Below are positions 19,176 through 29,313 of a DNA stretch of 64,000 nt, in pieces. The notes beneath the pieces were generated by a model. The model made no database searches, was not told where the DNA came from, and was given only the letters and a program-made list of their open reading frames with translations. How positions within the stretch are numbered: the stretch's first letter is position 1; each line of letters begins with the position of its first letter. The DNA comes from Pleurocapsa sp. PCC 7319. GTDB lineage: Bacteria > Cyanobacteriota > Cyanobacteriia > Cyanobacteriales > Xenococcaceae. Location of the stretch: contig NZ_KB235922.1 in NCBI RefSeq assembly GCF_000332195.1, positions 2,008,211-2,072,210 of the forward strand. Reading direction: 5' to 3'. A program made the translations under genes and the position numbers.

Positions 19176-19204
19176 CAGTGAATATGAATAGATATGCCAG
19201 CGAA

Positions 19205-20713
19205 TTATCCGCCCAAACCAATCCGACTGGCTAAACCAGAGCTAAGAGGAATCAAAGTTGCCAACATCAAAAACAGTGCCAGCAATCCCCAAGCCGCTCG
19301 AGTATCATCAGGTTCAGTTAATTCATTTTTTACAGGACGTTCTAAATCTCGTTGCAGAAATAAAATTAACACCGCCCAATACAGTGGAATAGGATTACTA
19401 GGATTAAATAAGGCAATCAACCCTAAGATAATTAGAGTAGCTACAGTAGTACGTCGAGCAGTTTTACGACCGTAAATTCCATGAACAATTCTGCCTCCAT
19501 CTAATTTGCCTGCAGGTAAAAGGTTTAATGCCGTAATTACTAAGCCCAACCATCCAACTACCACCAAAGGATTAATATCGACTACCGCCGCTTCTAAAGA
19601 CGAACCTAAAATGACCTTAGCCAAAGTACCAACTAAGATTGAGCCTCTAAAAAATTCGGTGGGCAATTGAAACAAACTGCCGGGGTGAGATAAAGTCAAA
19701 CCAGAGACCAGTAGTACTAAAGAGATAATTCCAGCAGTAGCTGGTCCTGCAAAAGAAATATCAAATAAAGCTGTACGATTGGGTAACAAAGATTCAAAAC
19801 GAGTAATTGCCCCAAAAGAGCCAATTTGCCAGGTGGGTAAAAAGAAGGGAATACTGAGACGAATATTGTAACGATTAGCTACAACTCGATGACCAATTTC
19901 ATGGGCTATTAATACAGCCCAAAGTCCGAGACTCAGAGGAATAGCCTCACTATAACGTCCAAAGTCACTAAATAAATCAAAACCCTGTAATAAGCTGGCT
20001 GCTTCAAGGCTAGTAAGAATTGTGCCCACGAACAAAACTAAAGCTAAGTTTTTCTGAGCCAGAGTAGTAGTATCCGGGTCATTTGTCTTGGGTAAAATTA
20101 CAACTACTGGCTTTTCTTCGGGACTTTCTACCAGAAATAAACGATATTTATCTTGGAAAATTCCTTCTAGCTTTTGATTCATTTTGGAGTGGGCTATATC
20201 TGGTTCTCCTCGGAGATTACCTTTAAAAATTGCTCCATCTTGATAGGGTATGGTTTCGGTAGCAAAAAAGGTATCAATGCCAAATATTGCTTTTAATTGC
20301 GCCAAATCCTCATCAGGAATCGGTAATATTTCCTGTGATGGATTATTGTCCAATTCTGAAGTGGTTGGAGGTTGAGCTGGCTCTTCCGTAGTTTCTGCTT
20401 CTTTTTCAATTCTTTCTGCCGCTTTTTGCTGCAATATAGCTTCTTGTCCTGCCGCTCTAAGCTGTCTGCCTAACCAGATATAAACGGCAATGGAAGCTAT
20501 TAATAAAAATAATATGCCTACTAAATTGAGATATATTCCCACCGCAAAGAGACCAAAGAATAACAGCCAGGGACTCATCAGTACAATTGACTGTAACCAA
20601 GCGAGAATTCCTAACCGACCATAACCTTTTGCTCTGTTATAACCTAAAGTTAGGATGGCGATCGCAGCAGCAACAATGATAAAAGTGACAATAGATTCTG
20701 ATCCATTCAACAT
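19205..20713 (-). CDS. Site-2 protease family (M50, EGY-like) membrane metalloprotease
   Basis: A 502-residue intramembrane protease. Two N-terminal membrane helices and a coiled charged linker are followed by a soluble region (residues 135-215) and the M50 core. The zinc site HEIGH is at 271-275, and the second ligand is in NLLPAGKLDGGRIVHG. The arrangement, including the FGAITRFESLLPNRTALFD segment, matches the cyanobacterial/plastid EGY group rather than RseP, since there is no PDZ domain. Substrate is unknown. Confidence 0.9.
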   Translation of the reverse strand: MLNGSESIVTFIIVAAAIAILTLGYNRAKGYGRLGILAWLQSIVLMSPWLLFFGLFAVGIYLNLVGILFLLIASIAVYIWLGRQLRAAGQEAILQQKAAERIEKEAETTEEPAQPPTTSELDNNPSQEILPIPDEDLAQLKAIFGIDTFFATETIPYQDGAIFKGNLRGEPDIAHSKMNQKLEGIFQDKYRLFLVESPEEKPVVVILPKTNDPDTTTLAQKNLALVLFVGTILTSLEAASLLQGFDLFSDFGRYSEAIPLSLGLWAVLIAHEIGHRVVANRYNIRLSIPFFLPTWQIGSFGAITRFESLLPNRTALFDISFAGPATAGIISLVLLVSGLTLSHPGSLFQLPTEFFRGSILVGTLAKVILGSSLEAAVVDINPLVVVGWLGLVITALNLLPAGKLDGGRIVHGIYGRKTARRTTVATLIILGLIALFNPSNPIPLYWAVLILFLQRDLERPVKNELTEPDDTRAAWGLLALFLMLATLIPLSSGLASRIGLGG

Positions 20714-20877
20714 TAGTTATTTAAGTATTTATTAGTAGAGTAAATTAAATTGACCTTCAAAAACAGTGTTTAAATTATTTTGTTTATTATTTTATTATCT
20801 CGGAATTTCTCATTGAAGAAGGAGAAAGCAAATAAGAAATAAGGTGTGTGCGTAATTGTTTCCACCCACCTAGGTAT

Positions 20878-21792
20878 TTACTGCTCTGACAGCACCGAGC
20901 GTAAATCTCCTTGATGTTGATCTAAGAGAGCTGCGCCTGAAGTGGCATCTAAACCTGTCCAGTGCATCAGGAGAGCCAATTTAACTTTTTTAGCACTTTT
21001 TTCCAGTAAAACTCCGGCTTCTTGACGATTCAGTTCAGTTAAGTCTTCAATAATACGTAGAGCGCGATCGTGCAATTTATCATTCGTCACTGCCACATCG
21101 ATCATCCGATTGCCATACACTTTGCCATAACGTACCATTGCTCCAGTCGAAATAATATTTAGTGCCATTTTGGTCGCAGTACCTGCTTTGAGTCTAGTTG
21201 AACCAGCGAGAATCTCTGGACCTACCAGAAGACGAATATCAATATCAGCATCAATGGGAACTTGCTCAGCACTGACACAACTCATAGCGACAGTTGTTGC
21301 TCCTCTAGCTTTAGCCTCTTGTAATGCTCCATGAACAAAGGGAGTTGTTCCCCCTGCAGTAATCCCAATTACTACGTCTAAATTGGTTATTTGGTTGTCA
21401 GCGATCGCCTGTTGACCATCTGGGGCAAGATCTTCTAAAGCTTCGGAACTTTTGATCAGAGCGGCTGTACCACCTGCTAAAATTCCTTGGACTAATTCTG
21501 GAGCCGTACAAAAGGTGGGAGGACATTCCGCTGCATCCAAAACACCTAATCTTCCACTAGTGCCAGCACCAACATAAAATAGTCTCCCATTTTGTTTGAG
21601 GGCAGCCGCAACAGCGTCTATAGTCTGAGCTAGAGGTATACGAGCCTTAGCGATCGCCTCTATAGTTTTGGTGTCTTCTTGATTAAATAAATCGACTATT
21701 TCTAGTGTAGATAAACTATCTAGATCCTTACTCTGGGGATTAATCTGTTCCGTTAACAGATGTCCTCTGGACTGTAAATTATCCATTGCCAT
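20878..21792 (-). CDS. murQ: N-acetylmuramic acid 6-phosphate etherase
   Basis: A 304-residue SIS-domain enzyme that cleaves the lactyl ether of MurNAc 6-phosphate in peptidoglycan recycling. Signatures are the N-terminal SRGHLLTEQINPQS, YVGAGTSGRLGVLDAAECPP, GITAGGTTPFVHGAL and AGTATKMALNIIST. It is 30 bp downstream of the DUF3110 gene on the same strand. The start is MAMDN or the second Met. Confidence 0.96.
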   Translation of the reverse strand: MAMDNLQSRGHLLTEQINPQSKDLDSLSTLEIVDLFNQEDTKTIEAIAKARIPLAQTIDAVAAALKQNGRLFYVGAGTSGRLGVLDAAECPPTFCTAPELVQGILAGGTAALIKSSEALEDLAPDGQQAIADNQITNLDVVIGITAGGTTPFVHGALQEAKARGATTVAMSCVSAEQVPIDADIDIRLLVGPEILAGSTRLKAGTATKMALNIISTGAMVRYGKVYGNRMIDVAVTNDKLHDRALRIIEDLTELNRQEAGVLLEKSAKKVKLALLMHWTGLDATSGAALLDQHQGDLRSVLSEQ

Positions 21793-21822
21793 GATTGATT
21801 ACTGATTACTTGTTCTTGTAAC

Positions 21823-22212
21823 TTATAACAGTCCTTCTAACTGACGACGAATACGATCAAGCTCTTCATTAGGCATCGATTCGGCCTCTACATCTTCAGA
21901 TTCAGAAACAGATTTTTCTGACTCTTGCTCCCAGTCAAGTTCTTCGACATTTTTTTCGGGAGGGATTTCTAGTTGTCCGGACTCAACTATTTTCCATTCG
22001 TAATCAGCCTGACGGCAAAATTGCTCCACTTCTTCTGAATCAATTGCTTCTACTGTTGCTTCAGGAAAATCTTGAGCTTCTAATAAACCTGCATAACGCA
22101 ATGCATCATCTTTTGCTTGGAACATTAAGATAGTGTTGCGTTCACCAATTTGGACTGTATGAATTCCCTCATTATCAGTTCCCGCATTGAATAGTAAAAT
22201 GTGCACCAGCAT
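21823..22212 (-). CDS. DUF3110 domain protein
   Basis: A 129-residue cyanobacterial protein. The first 90 residues (MLVHILLFNAGTDNEGIHTV, MFQAKDDALRYAGLLEAQDF, VEAIDSEEVEQFCRQA) match the DUF3110 pattern of cyanobacteria and plant plastids. The tail is very acidic. It precedes murQ closely and is probably co-transcribed. Function unknown. Confidence 0.87.
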   Translation of the reverse strand: MLVHILLFNAGTDNEGIHTVQIGERNTILMFQAKDDALRYAGLLEAQDFPEATVEAIDSEEVEQFCRQADYEWKIVESGQLEIPPEKNVEELDWEQESEKSVSESEDVEAESMPNEELDRIRRQLEGLL

Positions 22213-22393
22213 ATTAATTCACACTAAATTTATGGGTTTATGCCAATTACACCATAAATTTACTTTCAATATAAATACGTTTGCCAATATTAATAATAGA
22301 CTGAGATTTTACCTGTCAGCAGCACAAAGTAATAGAGACGATACAAAGTAAATATCGTCTCTGGAAATCAAATCTATTAAAGTTTGCTAATGC

Positions 22394-22870
22394 TTAGTTT
22401 CTAGTTAACCACTTCTGGGCGTTGAGACGCTGCACCGTATACATAACTATCAATTCTAGTGTAACTCTCCTCTCATCAATCATAAAAGATTCGATGGTGC
22501 TGGGACTATTACCATAGGTGGCATAGGAAAAAGCTTTCTGACCCTTAATGCTTTCATCAGGGAAATAAAGATTAAATTGACGAGTTCCACCCTGCCATTT
22601 TCCAACCACCTGCCAGCAAGGCTCGTTAGGATTTGCTCCCTTAATTGGCACTCCCTGTTCTACAAATGACAACTCTACGTCTTCAATCCCTTCCTTAGCC
22701 ATTGCCTCCTTGAGTGCAGGAAGATAATGCTCTTGAATAAATTCACTGAAGGGCTTATCTTCTAATTTCGGAGGTTTCTTAGCTTTTGCCGCCTTGGCAG
22801 CAGGTTTAGCAGGAGCCTTTTGTGCTGCTGGTTTTGCTTTCTCTTGTTCCTTATTTGTTTCCTCTGCCAT
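22394..22870 (-). CDS. DUF2996 domain protein
   Basis: A 158-residue cyanobacterial protein. An Ala/Lys/Pro-rich N-terminus (about residues 10-40) precedes the conserved DUF2996 part with CWQVVGKWQGGTRQFNLYF and ESFMIDERRVTLELI. Homologues occur in cyanobacteria and plastids; a plant relative has been linked to thylakoid ATP-synthase assembly, but I cannot confirm orthology. Separated by 181 bp from DUF3110. Confidence 0.85.
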   Translation of the reverse strand: MAEETNKEQEKAKPAAQKAPAKPAAKAAKAKKPPKLEDKPFSEFIQEHYLPALKEAMAKEGIEDVELSFVEQGVPIKGANPNEPCWQVVGKWQGGTRQFNLYFPDESIKGQKAFSYATYGNSPSTIESFMIDERRVTLELIVMYTVQRLNAQKWLTRN

Positions 22871-22959
22871 GTCTTACCAAATTTACAGCTTGAGCTAAAG
22901 TTTTAGTTGACTGTAATTTTATCACGGCTTCCAAGTCTAGTAAGTAAACAGTATTTGGA

Positions 22960-23110
22960 TAGCCCAGTTCCCTCCAGTGACATCCTCCCAACACTGAATT
23001 ATTTTATCGCTTTCGCTCTAAAATTATTACAGTGTGGGCTTCCATTATCGCTAATGGATCTTGCTCCCCTACTATCCAAAGATAGGTTGCGCCACTTATC
23101 TACAACCAAG
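22960..23110 (-). ncRNA. Putative omega (guide) RNA scaffold at tnpB 3' end
   Basis: Two compact stem-loops lie within the 3' end of tnpB: CCATTA/TAATGG with loop TCGC (23042-23057) and CTATC/GATAG with loop CAAA (23072-23085). In known TnpB systems the right-end RNA overlaps the end of the gene and its 3' end carries the guide. The exact end of the element is not defined by the sequence alone. Confidence 0.45.
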
Positions 23111-24297
23111 TTGCCCGACAGTACGACTTGAGAGCCAATTTCTTGCTTTTCGGGAGTCCCCCGATACGTTTCTCTACCTCGGTTACAGATTTCCTGACCA
23201 GAGGCAATATCCCTGTTGACAACATAATTACATTCATGACACTCACTTAGTCGAACCCTTAGATCCTTTCTGACTTCAGAGCGACAATTAGGGCAAACCT
23301 GGCTAGTGCCACGATGATCAACCCGACCGACAAAGACATCTCGTTTCTGGGCTACATATTCTAATATGTCTCGCAATTTTCCCCAACCAGCGTCTATCGT
23401 ATGCTTACCTAACATCCCTTTCGCCATAATACGAAAGTCACAATCTTCAACGTAGATTGTATCTGCCATATCACACAGTTTATGGGCAAGTTGGAACTGA
23501 TAGTCAGATCGCCTGAATGCTATATAGTTATGTTGTTTAGCTACTTTTAGTTGAGCTTTTTCATAGTTTTTCCCTCGTTTCTTTTTTCTTGACAGACGCT
23601 TTTGTAGCACTTTCAGCCGACGATAGGCTGTCTTGAAAAACTTGGGTCGCTTCTCTATATATCCATCGCTTGTTGCCACGTAGGACAACAAGCCGACATC
23701 AACACCGATTGCGTGACCATGAGGTACGGGACTAGGAAGCTCAATATCTGATTCTATCGCTACCACTGCAAACCAACCTATTGCCTTTTTCAGTACTCTG
23801 ACTTGCTTGATAACAAAACCTTCAGGGATTGGTCTATGTAGGTTGATTTGTACTTTTCCTAATTTAGGTAGTTGAATTTGCCAATCACTCACTGGGTTGG
23901 TTTTGAACTGAGGAAACAACATTGACTTCATTTGTCCATACTTCTTAAAGCGTGGGAAGCCATAACCTCTAGCTTGGAATGAATCCCAACTATCATGCAA
24001 TCGTCTAATATTGGTTTGCAATACTTGTGACGGTACAGCTTGGAGTCGTGAAAATTTCTTCTTGGCTTTTGGTAAGTTGTTTTGCTGTTGGTGGTAGCTA
24101 GGGAACGGATAATCCGCAGCCATCATATATTCTGATTCTAAACTACACCTATCGAGAGAACATTTTCGACTGGCTATCCAATCTTTTAGTTCTCTGAGAG
24201 CATAGTTATAGCTGACACGGCAAGTTTCCAGCCACTCATCGAGTAGCTCAACTTGTTCATTATCAGGATAGATGCGATAGCGATAGTTGAGAATCAT
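22999..24297 (-). mobile_element. tnpB: TnpB (IS200/IS605-type RNA-guided nuclease), solitary
   Basis: A 432-residue TnpB. The RuvC-like active site is complete: Asp200 in GVDVG, Glu284 in YVEDCDF and Asp363 in NRDIASGQ. The zinc ribbon has Cys335, Cys338, Cys353 and Cys356. No TnpA lies beside it, so the element could move only with a transposase from elsewhere. The last ~50 codons, including two hairpins, probably double as the guide (omega) RNA scaffold. The protein is probably an active nuclease judged by residues alone. Confidence 0.9.
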
Positions 24298-24410
24298 CTG
24301 ACTATTCTACCACTATCTCTTAGCAATGGTAAACCTGCCCCACTGCGCCGCTCAGTTCGCTTTCATGAGGGGCTGTCGCCTGTGGTTTCCCAGGCGTTTA
24401 TAAGCTCCGT

Positions 24411-24475
24411 CCCAACGCTAAGTGCTATATGCGAAGCGGTATCCCTTTAGGGACATCCTTGGCACTATAGCGTGG
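24411..24475. repeat. Large imperfect hairpin upstream of tnpB
   Basis: GTCCCAACGCTAAGTGC pairs imperfectly with GGCACTATAGCGTGGGAC, enclosing a smaller TCCCTTTAGGGA hairpin preceded by GCGAAGCGGTA. The core is shared with repeats near 7190 and 59115. It could be the left end of the TnpB element or an independent palindromic repeat. Confidence 0.5.
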
Positions 24476-24504
24476 GACTTTCCCCTCACAGGTGTTAAAA
24501 ATAC

Positions 24505-24873
24505 TTAAGTATTTACCGATACCCAAGATGAGAAGGCTTCTCTAAAGAAGAAGTAAGCATCCCAAATGCAATAGCTATACAATCCCATCAAAGCAACAGT
24601 AATTATTAGCTTTCTATCAGTAGCTTGTCCTTGACTCACATAAGATAACCAATAAATCATAAAAGGTGTTGTCAAATAGCAAAAAAATCCATATCCAAAA
24701 GATTTAAATAATAGCTTGATGGGAGAAAAACTGATAGTAGTTGATAATTTAATAATTACTAATAAGGATAATATTCCTGCAATAAACTGTACAATGCTAT
24801 TTTTAAATAGCAAAAATAATATAATGTTTTTATCATCTTGAGAGCTTTTCATAATAAGACGCATACTTCCCAC
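24505..24873 (-). CDS. Hypothetical membrane protein
   Basis: A 122-residue protein with three or four predicted hydrophobic segments (IVQFIAGILSLLVIIKL, GYGFFCYLTTPFMIYWL, LIITVALMGLYSYCIW). No family is recognised. The start could be a later Met (MKSSQDD at 24852). It lies between tnpB and the sulfotransferase gene, is AT-rich like its surroundings, and may be strain-specific. Confidence 0.55.
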   Translation of the reverse strand: MGSMRLIMKSSQDDKNIILFLLFKNSIVQFIAGILSLLVIIKLSTTISFSPIKLLFKSFGYGFFCYLTTPFMIYWLSYVSQGQATDRKLIITVALMGLYSYCIWDAYFFFREAFSSWVSVNT

Positions 24874-25081
24874 TTTAAGTACAGGATACTTATTTGAGTC
24901 AAAGTATCATTATGTAATTATACGCAGGAGTTAATCTAAATTATTTAAAGAATTTAAGAAGTTTTCCCAGAAAATATGTAGCTCGTATATGAACATCAAA
25001 AAATCCCCGACTTTTCTATCTAGTCAAAAAAGTTCGGAAAAAGTAGTGTATTAAGCAATTAATTATCAATGCTGCCTTAAG

Positions 25082-26572
25082 CTACCAATTAAAAATTATT
25101 TCCAAATACTCTTCTAATCGCTTATTGTGGGGCTCAAAAAAGTTACTTAATTGCTCTTGAATATCTTCTCCAACTTGAGAATATGACCCAATATTATATG
25201 TTTGATAATTATCTATGGCTATATTAGATAAATTCAAAAACTCAAATACTTGCTGCATTGATTGAGCTGTATTATTGAAGAAATTCTCACTTTTGATAAT
25301 CAATAACTGCTCTTTGGGAAATATCTTCAGCCAACGTTTTAATTTATAGTAATAAAGGCTCTGTAATAAAGGACCTCCGTGGTAAGACAATTCTAATTCA
25401 GTTTTCTGCTTAAATCTTTCTGTTTCTCTCTTGATTACTTCCAGTAATGACTGGTGATTACGCCCTGTTTTTTTATTTTGATAATAGTCAGAGATAGATC
25501 GCTCTACAGGATTGCGAAGCATCACAATTAATTTAATATCTGGAGCAAAATCTCGAATTCTTTGCGCAACGTGAGGCAAAAAGAAATAGCTAGGTGAAGC
25601 TTCTCCTGTTATGAGATCGCGGCGATCGCTAATGGCAGGAAATTGAGCTAAATACCATTCATAGCCGTAAGCAAAGTTTTTATCAAAAAAACGTAGCTCT
25701 TTTTTATTAGGTAATAATACTTGGGGATGATAGCCTAGATAGTTATATAAAGAAGTAGTCCCACATTTCCCGGCACCAATAATTATAAAATCTGGGGCTT
25801 GTTTTTTCTTAACTGACCAATTAGCTTGAGCAAGATCGGGGTGATTGTTAACAGTTTTAATATAAATTGCTCGACGAGAGATGGAGATCGCTTCTGCCAA
25901 ATTACCTTGATAGGTTAAAACTTCAGCTAAATTAGTCAAGGCATCAGATAAATTAGGATGCTTAACTAATATTTGTCGATAGAAACTAATTAAGCGATTA
26001 CATAATTCTAATTTGAGATCTACATATCTCAGAGATATATAAGCTGGAGAGTAAGTAGGATTAAGTTCAATCGCTCGACAAAAACAAGTGATTGCTTCTT
26101 GATTTAAACCTTGATTTCTGAAAGACTTACCTAAACGGAATTGTAATTGATGATCTTGAGGGTCTAATTTAACTGCCTGCCGAAAACAGATAAGAGCTCG
26201 ATCAATTAAACCTTGTTGAACTAACGCCTCGCCCAAATTGTAATAAAACTGTGGCTCCTGCTGATTAAGAGCTACTGCTTGAGAAAAAGCTTTAACCGCA
26301 TTATCAGTTTGTTCTAATTTTAATAATGCTGTACCTAAATTATTATAAGATTTATCATGCTCTGGTTTTATCAGAATAGCCTGCTGAAAGTATTTTGCTG
26401 CTTCCTGATATTGTTGCTGCTTTAGAAAAACTGCTCCTAAATTAAAATAAAGATCCCAACGATTAGGTTGTATTTGAATTGCTTTCTGAAAATTTACTTG
26501 AGCTTCTTGCCATTTATTTTGATTTATCTTTTCTTGTGCTAACTTGAGATATTCTGCAACAGCTTGATTCAT
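25082..26572 (-). CDS. TPR-repeat sulfotransferase
   Basis: Residues 1 to about 245 hold six or seven TPR units (for example LYFNLGAVFLKQQQYQEAAK and SYNNLGTALLKLEQTDNAVK). The rest is a PAPS-dependent sulfotransferase: the 5'-phosphosulfate loop in IGAGKCGTTSLYNYL (residues 266-279), GEASPSYFF, and the 3'-phosphate site VMLRNPVERSISDYY. It should transfer sulfate to a glycan or peptide. It is 107 bp downstream of a BcsA-like synthase on the same strand, which suggests sulfation of an exported polysaccharide (inference). Confidence 0.88.
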   Translation of the reverse strand: MNQAVAEYLKLAQEKINQNKWQEAQVNFQKAIQIQPNRWDLYFNLGAVFLKQQQYQEAAKYFQQAILIKPEHDKSYNNLGTALLKLEQTDNAVKAFSQAVALNQQEPQFYYNLGEALVQQGLIDRALICFRQAVKLDPQDHQLQFRLGKSFRNQGLNQEAITCFCRAIELNPTYSPAYISLRYVDLKLELCNRLISFYRQILVKHPNLSDALTNLAEVLTYQGNLAEAISISRRAIYIKTVNNHPDLAQANWSVKKKQAPDFIIIGAGKCGTTSLYNYLGYHPQVLLPNKKELRFFDKNFAYGYEWYLAQFPAISDRRDLITGEASPSYFFLPHVAQRIRDFAPDIKLIVMLRNPVERSISDYYQNKKTGRNHQSLLEVIKRETERFKQKTELELSYHGGPLLQSLYYYKLKRWLKIFPKEQLLIIKSENFFNNTAQSMQQVFEFLNLSNIAIDNYQTYNIGSYSQVGEDIQEQLSNFFEPHNKRLEEYLEIIFNW

Positions 26573-26679
26573 AAAAATAGGTAAGGTAAATACAAATTAT
26601 CAGCAACCAATTTTTAGACAATTGATTGTCCATGCTATAGGTAGCTTTACCAGTTAAATTTTGGCGTTTGCATTCAAGC

Positions 26680-28950
26680 TTAGAGCGACAAAGAGATTTG
26701 AGCCACATTAATGGCGTTGATTTTAGGATTGCGTTCAAATAATACCTTAGGTCTTAACAGGATTTTGAATAGTAACCAAAGAGAATGCAACTCTCCTGGA
26801 GTATTTTTTCTTTTCCATTGTCCAGGACGGCAAAATAAAAGAGCAACCAGTTTTCTTTCTTGTTCTAAATTTAGAGTTGTAAAACTCACCCGAACATTAT
26901 GGAAATCCTCACTGATTTCCGCAGCAGTAATTTCCCCTGACAGAGTAATATTCTCTTCTAAAATTGATATGTTTACCGGTATAGTTTCACCTGGAATTAA
27001 TTTGTCTATTCCTGTTTGGGTTAAAGATATATCTGCTCCCGTTTGCGAAATACGAGTAGTTACCCCCCAAAAGGTTTTGGGTTCGCCATTTACTAGTTTC
27101 AACTCTAATTTAACTAGTCGTCGTAAATTAAACCATTCATTAAGATCCGGCTTGGGAACGTCTAGTAAAATGAGCAATGCCGCCCCAATAGATACTAAAT
27201 TATAAGTACTCCAAATCCAACCTAAGTTTAACCCTCTCATTTTTTCAGCCATTTCAGGGGAGTCGTGCATTGCAGCTAAGGCACAAGCACATAAATTTGA
27301 CCATAAACTAATGGCAGTAAATACAAAGAGAATTAGTAAAGGAAAAGCTAATTTCCAATTAAAAGAAAAGCGATCGCTTTTGGTACCTTTGGGCGTAACC
27401 TTAAACCCAGTAGAAAAAGGATTAAGCATAACTTGAATTACCGTTGCTGCCAGAGGAAAAGCCAAGACCAAACCATAGATTCCAGATAAAATAGCCGAGC
27501 GCGATCGATAATTAAGCCAAGAAAAGACTGTTAGCTGAGTCACATAATAAGGTAAAAAGAAAAAGAGAAATTCATCAGTAGTGGCTCGAATCGGAATGAT
27601 ATTTAAAAAAGCATAAGCTAAAGGCATTAAGAGGAAAAATACACTAGCGATACTGGTAAACCAATGTAGCAGACCTTCTAAATGAGCTAGTCTTTGCAAG
27701 GGATTTAAACCAGGAATAGTTAAAGGATTAGATTTAATAAAAAAAGCTTGTAAAGTTCCCCTCGCCCACCGTAATCTCTGAGTTGCATGAGCAGCAATAT
27801 TCTCTGCTGCCAAACCAGCACTAAGTTTTTCATCAATATAGGCAAGACGATAACCTTGGGCAGATAAACGTATTCCTGTAAAGTAATCTTCGCTTAAAGA
27901 ATCGGTCACAAAACCGCCAATAGATTCTAGGGCTTGGCGACGCACGACAAATGAAGTACCAGAACAAACTACACTTCCTGCCCCATCTTTAATTGGCTGT
28001 AGTTGACGATAAAATACTTCTTCTTCGGGAGTTAAAATATCCTCTAAACCAAGATTTCGAGCAATAGGATCAGTATTGTAAAAACTTTGGGGAGTTTGGA
28101 CTAAAGCCAGATTTTCATCTTGGAAAAAGCCTAAAGTACGTTGGAGAAAATTTTGAGTGGGGATAAAGTCAGCATCAAAAATAGCAATGAATTCACCGTC
28201 AGTTAAAAGAATAGCATGATTAATATTACCTGCCTTAGCATGATCATTATTAGGACGAGTCAGATATTTACAACCTAATTCAGCTGCTAACTGAGCAATC
28301 TGAGGTCTTCTCGTATCGTCAAGTAGATAAACTGTTTTTGGTTCATAGTTAATTGCCTGACAACCAATAACAGTCCGACGTAAAATAAATTCTGGCTCAT
28401 CATAAGTAGGAATGAAAATATCTACTTGTGGTTGAAAAGTGCCGTCAAGTACTGATGTTGATAAGATATCTACTTCTCGCTGTCGATTTTTAACTTTTAG
28501 CATTAGAAATAACTGAAGACTATTGCTAAAGAGAACAAACATTTCCAGAACAAATAGAGTAATACTAAATGTTCCATCTAAAGGATTACTAAGATTCAAA
28601 GTAGAAAGCGATCGCCATTGAATATAATGAACAGTTAAAATTAATAAAATTGCTACAACTACAAATCTTGACCAAGCTCGCGGTTTAGGAGAAACTTTGG
28701 TAATTGCCAATACTAAAATAAATATTACAATTGATGGCAATAGTAAAAACCTACTCATAACCATTGGTGCTTCTACCCACATAGGGGGCTGTTCCTGCAG
28801 CAGATTTAAGTAAGCAAAAATATCTTCAATTACTCTGAAACCAATTGCCCAAGAGAGAACAATTAATCCTCCAAGCAAGACAATTCCCAACAAAAATAAA
28901 GTAGCTAATTGTGGTTTAATAGTTTGGGTTTTGATTTTATTAGTAGTCAT
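26680..28950 (-). CDS. bcsA: Cellulose synthase-like (BcsA-type) glycosyltransferase with PilZ domain
   Basis: A 756-residue GT2 membrane synthase making a beta-glucan, probably cellulose, from UDP-sugar. The D,D,D,QxxRW signature is complete: Asp211/212, DAD at 259-261, SED at 353-355 and QRLRW at 391-395. Membrane helices flank the catalytic part. A PilZ-like domain begins near residue 605, but the c-di-GMP motifs look degenerate: RRLVK instead of RxxxR, and RISQTG where D/NxSxxG is expected. No bcsB or bcsZ is nearby, as in many cyanobacteria. Cellulose versus another beta-glucan is not settled. Confidence 0.86.
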   Translation of the reverse strand: MTTNKIKTQTIKPQLATLFLLGIVLLGGLIVLSWAIGFRVIEDIFAYLNLLQEQPPMWVEAPMVMSRFLLLPSIVIFILVLAITKVSPKPRAWSRFVVVAILLILTVHYIQWRSLSTLNLSNPLDGTFSITLFVLEMFVLFSNSLQLFLMLKVKNRQREVDILSTSVLDGTFQPQVDIFIPTYDEPEFILRRTVIGCQAINYEPKTVYLLDDTRRPQIAQLAAELGCKYLTRPNNDHAKAGNINHAILLTDGEFIAIFDADFIPTQNFLQRTLGFFQDENLALVQTPQSFYNTDPIARNLGLEDILTPEEEVFYRQLQPIKDGAGSVVCSGTSFVVRRQALESIGGFVTDSLSEDYFTGIRLSAQGYRLAYIDEKLSAGLAAENIAAHATQRLRWARGTLQAFFIKSNPLTIPGLNPLQRLAHLEGLLHWFTSIASVFFLLMPLAYAFLNIIPIRATTDEFLFFFLPYYVTQLTVFSWLNYRSRSAILSGIYGLVLAFPLAATVIQVMLNPFSTGFKVTPKGTKSDRFSFNWKLAFPLLILFVFTAISLWSNLCACALAAMHDSPEMAEKMRGLNLGWIWSTYNLVSIGAALLILLDVPKPDLNEWFNLRRLVKLELKLVNGEPKTFWGVTTRISQTGADISLTQTGIDKLIPGETIPVNISILEENITLSGEITAAEISEDFHNVRVSFTTLNLEQERKLVALLFCRPGQWKRKNTPGELHSLWLLFKILLRPKVLFERNPKINAINVAQISLSL

Positions 28951-29313
28951 TTATAATTGCACCATATTTTTCATCAAAACTAATTTTGAAGTAGTCGCCA
29001 TCACCATTTAGCTATTAGCTTTGTACAGTAGACTAATCTTGATGTTTAAACGTTTTTTTTCTCAAAAATAATATATGATTGATAAATGAGTTAAAGCTGA
29101 AAATGAAGTTAATATTTAGTATCTATTAGTATCTATTCAACCCACCACAATTCTGTAACTTTTGGAATTCCAAAAGTAGCAAAAAAGGTAGTTGATCCTA
29201 AAGTCTAAAATAGTTATTATTCGTATACTCGTGAAATTCAAGAGAGTTATTTAGTTAAAAAGCGATTAGCAAAACCCTAATCGCCTATTTAACCAAAAAG
29301 AGTTGTAATTACT
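28951..29313. other. Intergenic, no gene recognised
   Basis: This 363-bp AT-rich gap contains the promoter side of the BcsA-like gene and the downstream side of the HicB gene. A TTAGTATCTA direct repeat lies near 29119-29140. Nothing else was recognised; in particular no HicA toxin gene. Confidence 0.5.

Noticed and set aside
26711-27205. 164-codon ORF antisense to the BcsA-like gene
   Set aside because: A shadow of the coding strand with no recognisable domain.
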